The notes beneath the pieces were generated by a model, which saw only the letters and a program-made list of their open reading frames with translations, was not told where the DNA came from and searched no databases. Below, piece after piece: positions 4,309 through 5,204 of a stretch of 5,204 nucleotides of DNA. Source of the DNA: Oscillospiraceae bacterium (GTDB taxonomy: Bacteria > Bacillota > Clostridia > Oscillospirales > Acutalibacteraceae). Position 1 is the stretch's first letter. The number at the start of each line of letters is the position of its first letter. The stretch covers positions 1-5,204 of the forward strand of contig WRDE01000179.1 of the NCBI GenBank assembly GCA_009783605.1, written 5' to 3'. Both the position numbers and the translations under genes were made by a program.

Positions 4309-5204
4309 ATGGGAAAAAAACGGTAAAACTGACCGCGTTGTTTTTGGTGTTTGCGTTGCTTTGCTGTACGGTGAGCGGATTCATGACCGGGGCAGAGGAA
4401 AATTTTATTTCAAATGAACCGGTTGCGATTGACGGGAACAATGAAAGGACTCTGCCGTCCGAAACCCTCGGCCTGTTTGCGGCCGACGCGCCGGAATGGC
4501 TGAGCATGGACACGGTGGCGGCGAAGGGGCATGTCCGGCGGGCGCCGGAGCAGGAGCAAGGCCAGCTGAATGCGGCGGTGTTCGAGAATCTTGACGGAAC
4601 CTATTCGATGCACTATTTCGGCACCGATATCAAGTACGTAGACGAGCAGGGGTGTGAACGCGATAAGAGCACCCGGCTCAAACCGGTCACCAGCGGGGAA
4701 TACGCCTTTGCGGTAGAGGACAACAATATCCGGAGCCTGTATCCCGCACAGCTGAGTCAGGAAACCGGAGTATTATTAACCGACGGCGCCATCACCATTG
4801 ACATCCGCCCGGACAGCGCCGCGAATGACGCCGCAAGAGAGCAGGCGGTGCCGGCGGCTGACGCCCGGTCGGACAAACGGACGGCCAAAAACGGCGCCGA
4901 CCGGGATATCGACCGGATGCTGTATCAGGGTGTGTTCGGCGCCGGGACCGCGCTGCGGTATACGCCGACCTTTGAAGGCTTAAAAGAGGACATCATTCTC
5001 GAGCGGCCGACCGAAATCAACCGGTTCTCGTTTTTGATCCGGACCGGCGGATTGGCGGTTGAATCCAATGAGACCGAGTATCAATTTGTGGACGGGGACG
5101 GCGAAATTGTGGCGCGGGTCGGGTCGATCGAGGTGTTCGACAGCGGCGACAGCGGCCGGCTGCGCGAAGAGGAAGCCGAGTACCGGCACGTGTTTGAGAT
5201 CGAA
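4309..5204 (+). CDS. N-terminal part of a large secreted Rhs/DNRLRE-associated type protein, frame broken near its start
   Basis: From ATG 4309 the frame reads ATG GGA AAA AAA CGG TAA and stops. In the -1 frame, from 4320 on, an open frame runs uninterrupted to the window edge. Joining the two at the A tract gives 299 codons beginning MGKKTVKLTALFLVFALLCC, a classical signal peptide with likely cleavage near residue 29 (MTGA, then EE). The mature part contains VFENLDGTYSMHYFGTDIKY (91-110) followed by VDEQG, a region about 141-170 with alternating strands, and LRYTPTFEGLKEDIILERPT (216-235). These motifs resemble the N-terminal regions of very large secreted clostridial proteins with DNRLRE or Rhs/YD repeats; this is recognition from memory, not a search. 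Alternative in-frame starts are TTG 4338, GTG 4347 and ATG 4383, all without a ribosome site and with damaged or lost signal peptides. It is partial at the right edge, so the repeat region and any C-terminal effector lie outside. Confidence 0.75.
4314..4320 (+). other. A7 slippery tract at the start of the secreted protein gene
   Basis: Seven A residues in the phase A AAA AAA relative to ATG 4309, which is the classic -1 slippery heptamer. A -1 slip, or one extra A in DNA or mRNA, yields M-G-K-K-T-V-K and enters the long open frame. No pseudoknot or strong stem is evident just downstream. Confidence 0.6.

Noticed and set aside
4307..4513. Minus-strand open frame opposite the start of the secreted protein gene
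   Set aside because: It has no ribosome site or domain, and the plus-strand signal peptide and promoter explain this region.

Overview
The window reads as chromosomal DNA from a Gram-positive, Clostridia-like bacterium. The basis is strong AGGAGG-type ribosome sites, consensus sigma-A promoters with 17-base spacers, a DUF2935 protein (a family typical of Bacilli and Clostridia), a sortase-like PQTG segment, and GC-rich genes separated by AT-rich spacers. The species cannot be named from the sequence.

Layout. (1) 134-2965, minus strand: a 943-residue exported protein with a caspase-like (clan CD) His/Cys domain and a C-terminal jelly-roll-like domain. A sortase-type sorting signal lies in its middle, followed at once by a second signal-peptide-like segment. 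It has its own strong promoter (3025-3053) and a GC-rich hairpin beyond its 3' end (70-100). (2) 3237-4157, plus strand: a 306-residue DUF2935 protein made of two ferritin-like halves, closed by a clear intrinsic terminator (4173-4199). (3) 4309 to the window end, plus strand: the first 299 codons of a large secreted protein of the Rhs/DNRLRE-associated type. It follows a near-perfect promoter (4230-4258). The reading frame is broken five codons in, at an A7 tract that is also a canonical -1 slippery site (A AAA AAA); one extra A or a -1 slip restores a textbook signal peptide.

Between the genes lie three short arrays of 7-base units: 100-134, 3098-3200 (two facing arrays forming a 24-bp stem) and 4135-4169. 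Some units differ by a single base between arrays. Two of the arrays sit exactly at gene 3' ends, between stop codon and hairpin, and one of these supplies the last codons and the stop of the DUF2935 gene.

The three genes appear to be separate transcription units: gene 1 diverges from gene 2, and gene 3 has its own promoter after a terminator. Two of the three encode exported proteins, so the region looks like surface or secreted accessory content. No shared pathway can be shown. The main points for follow-up are the frameshift at the start of the third gene, the two-part architecture of the first protein, and the heptamer arrays at gene ends.
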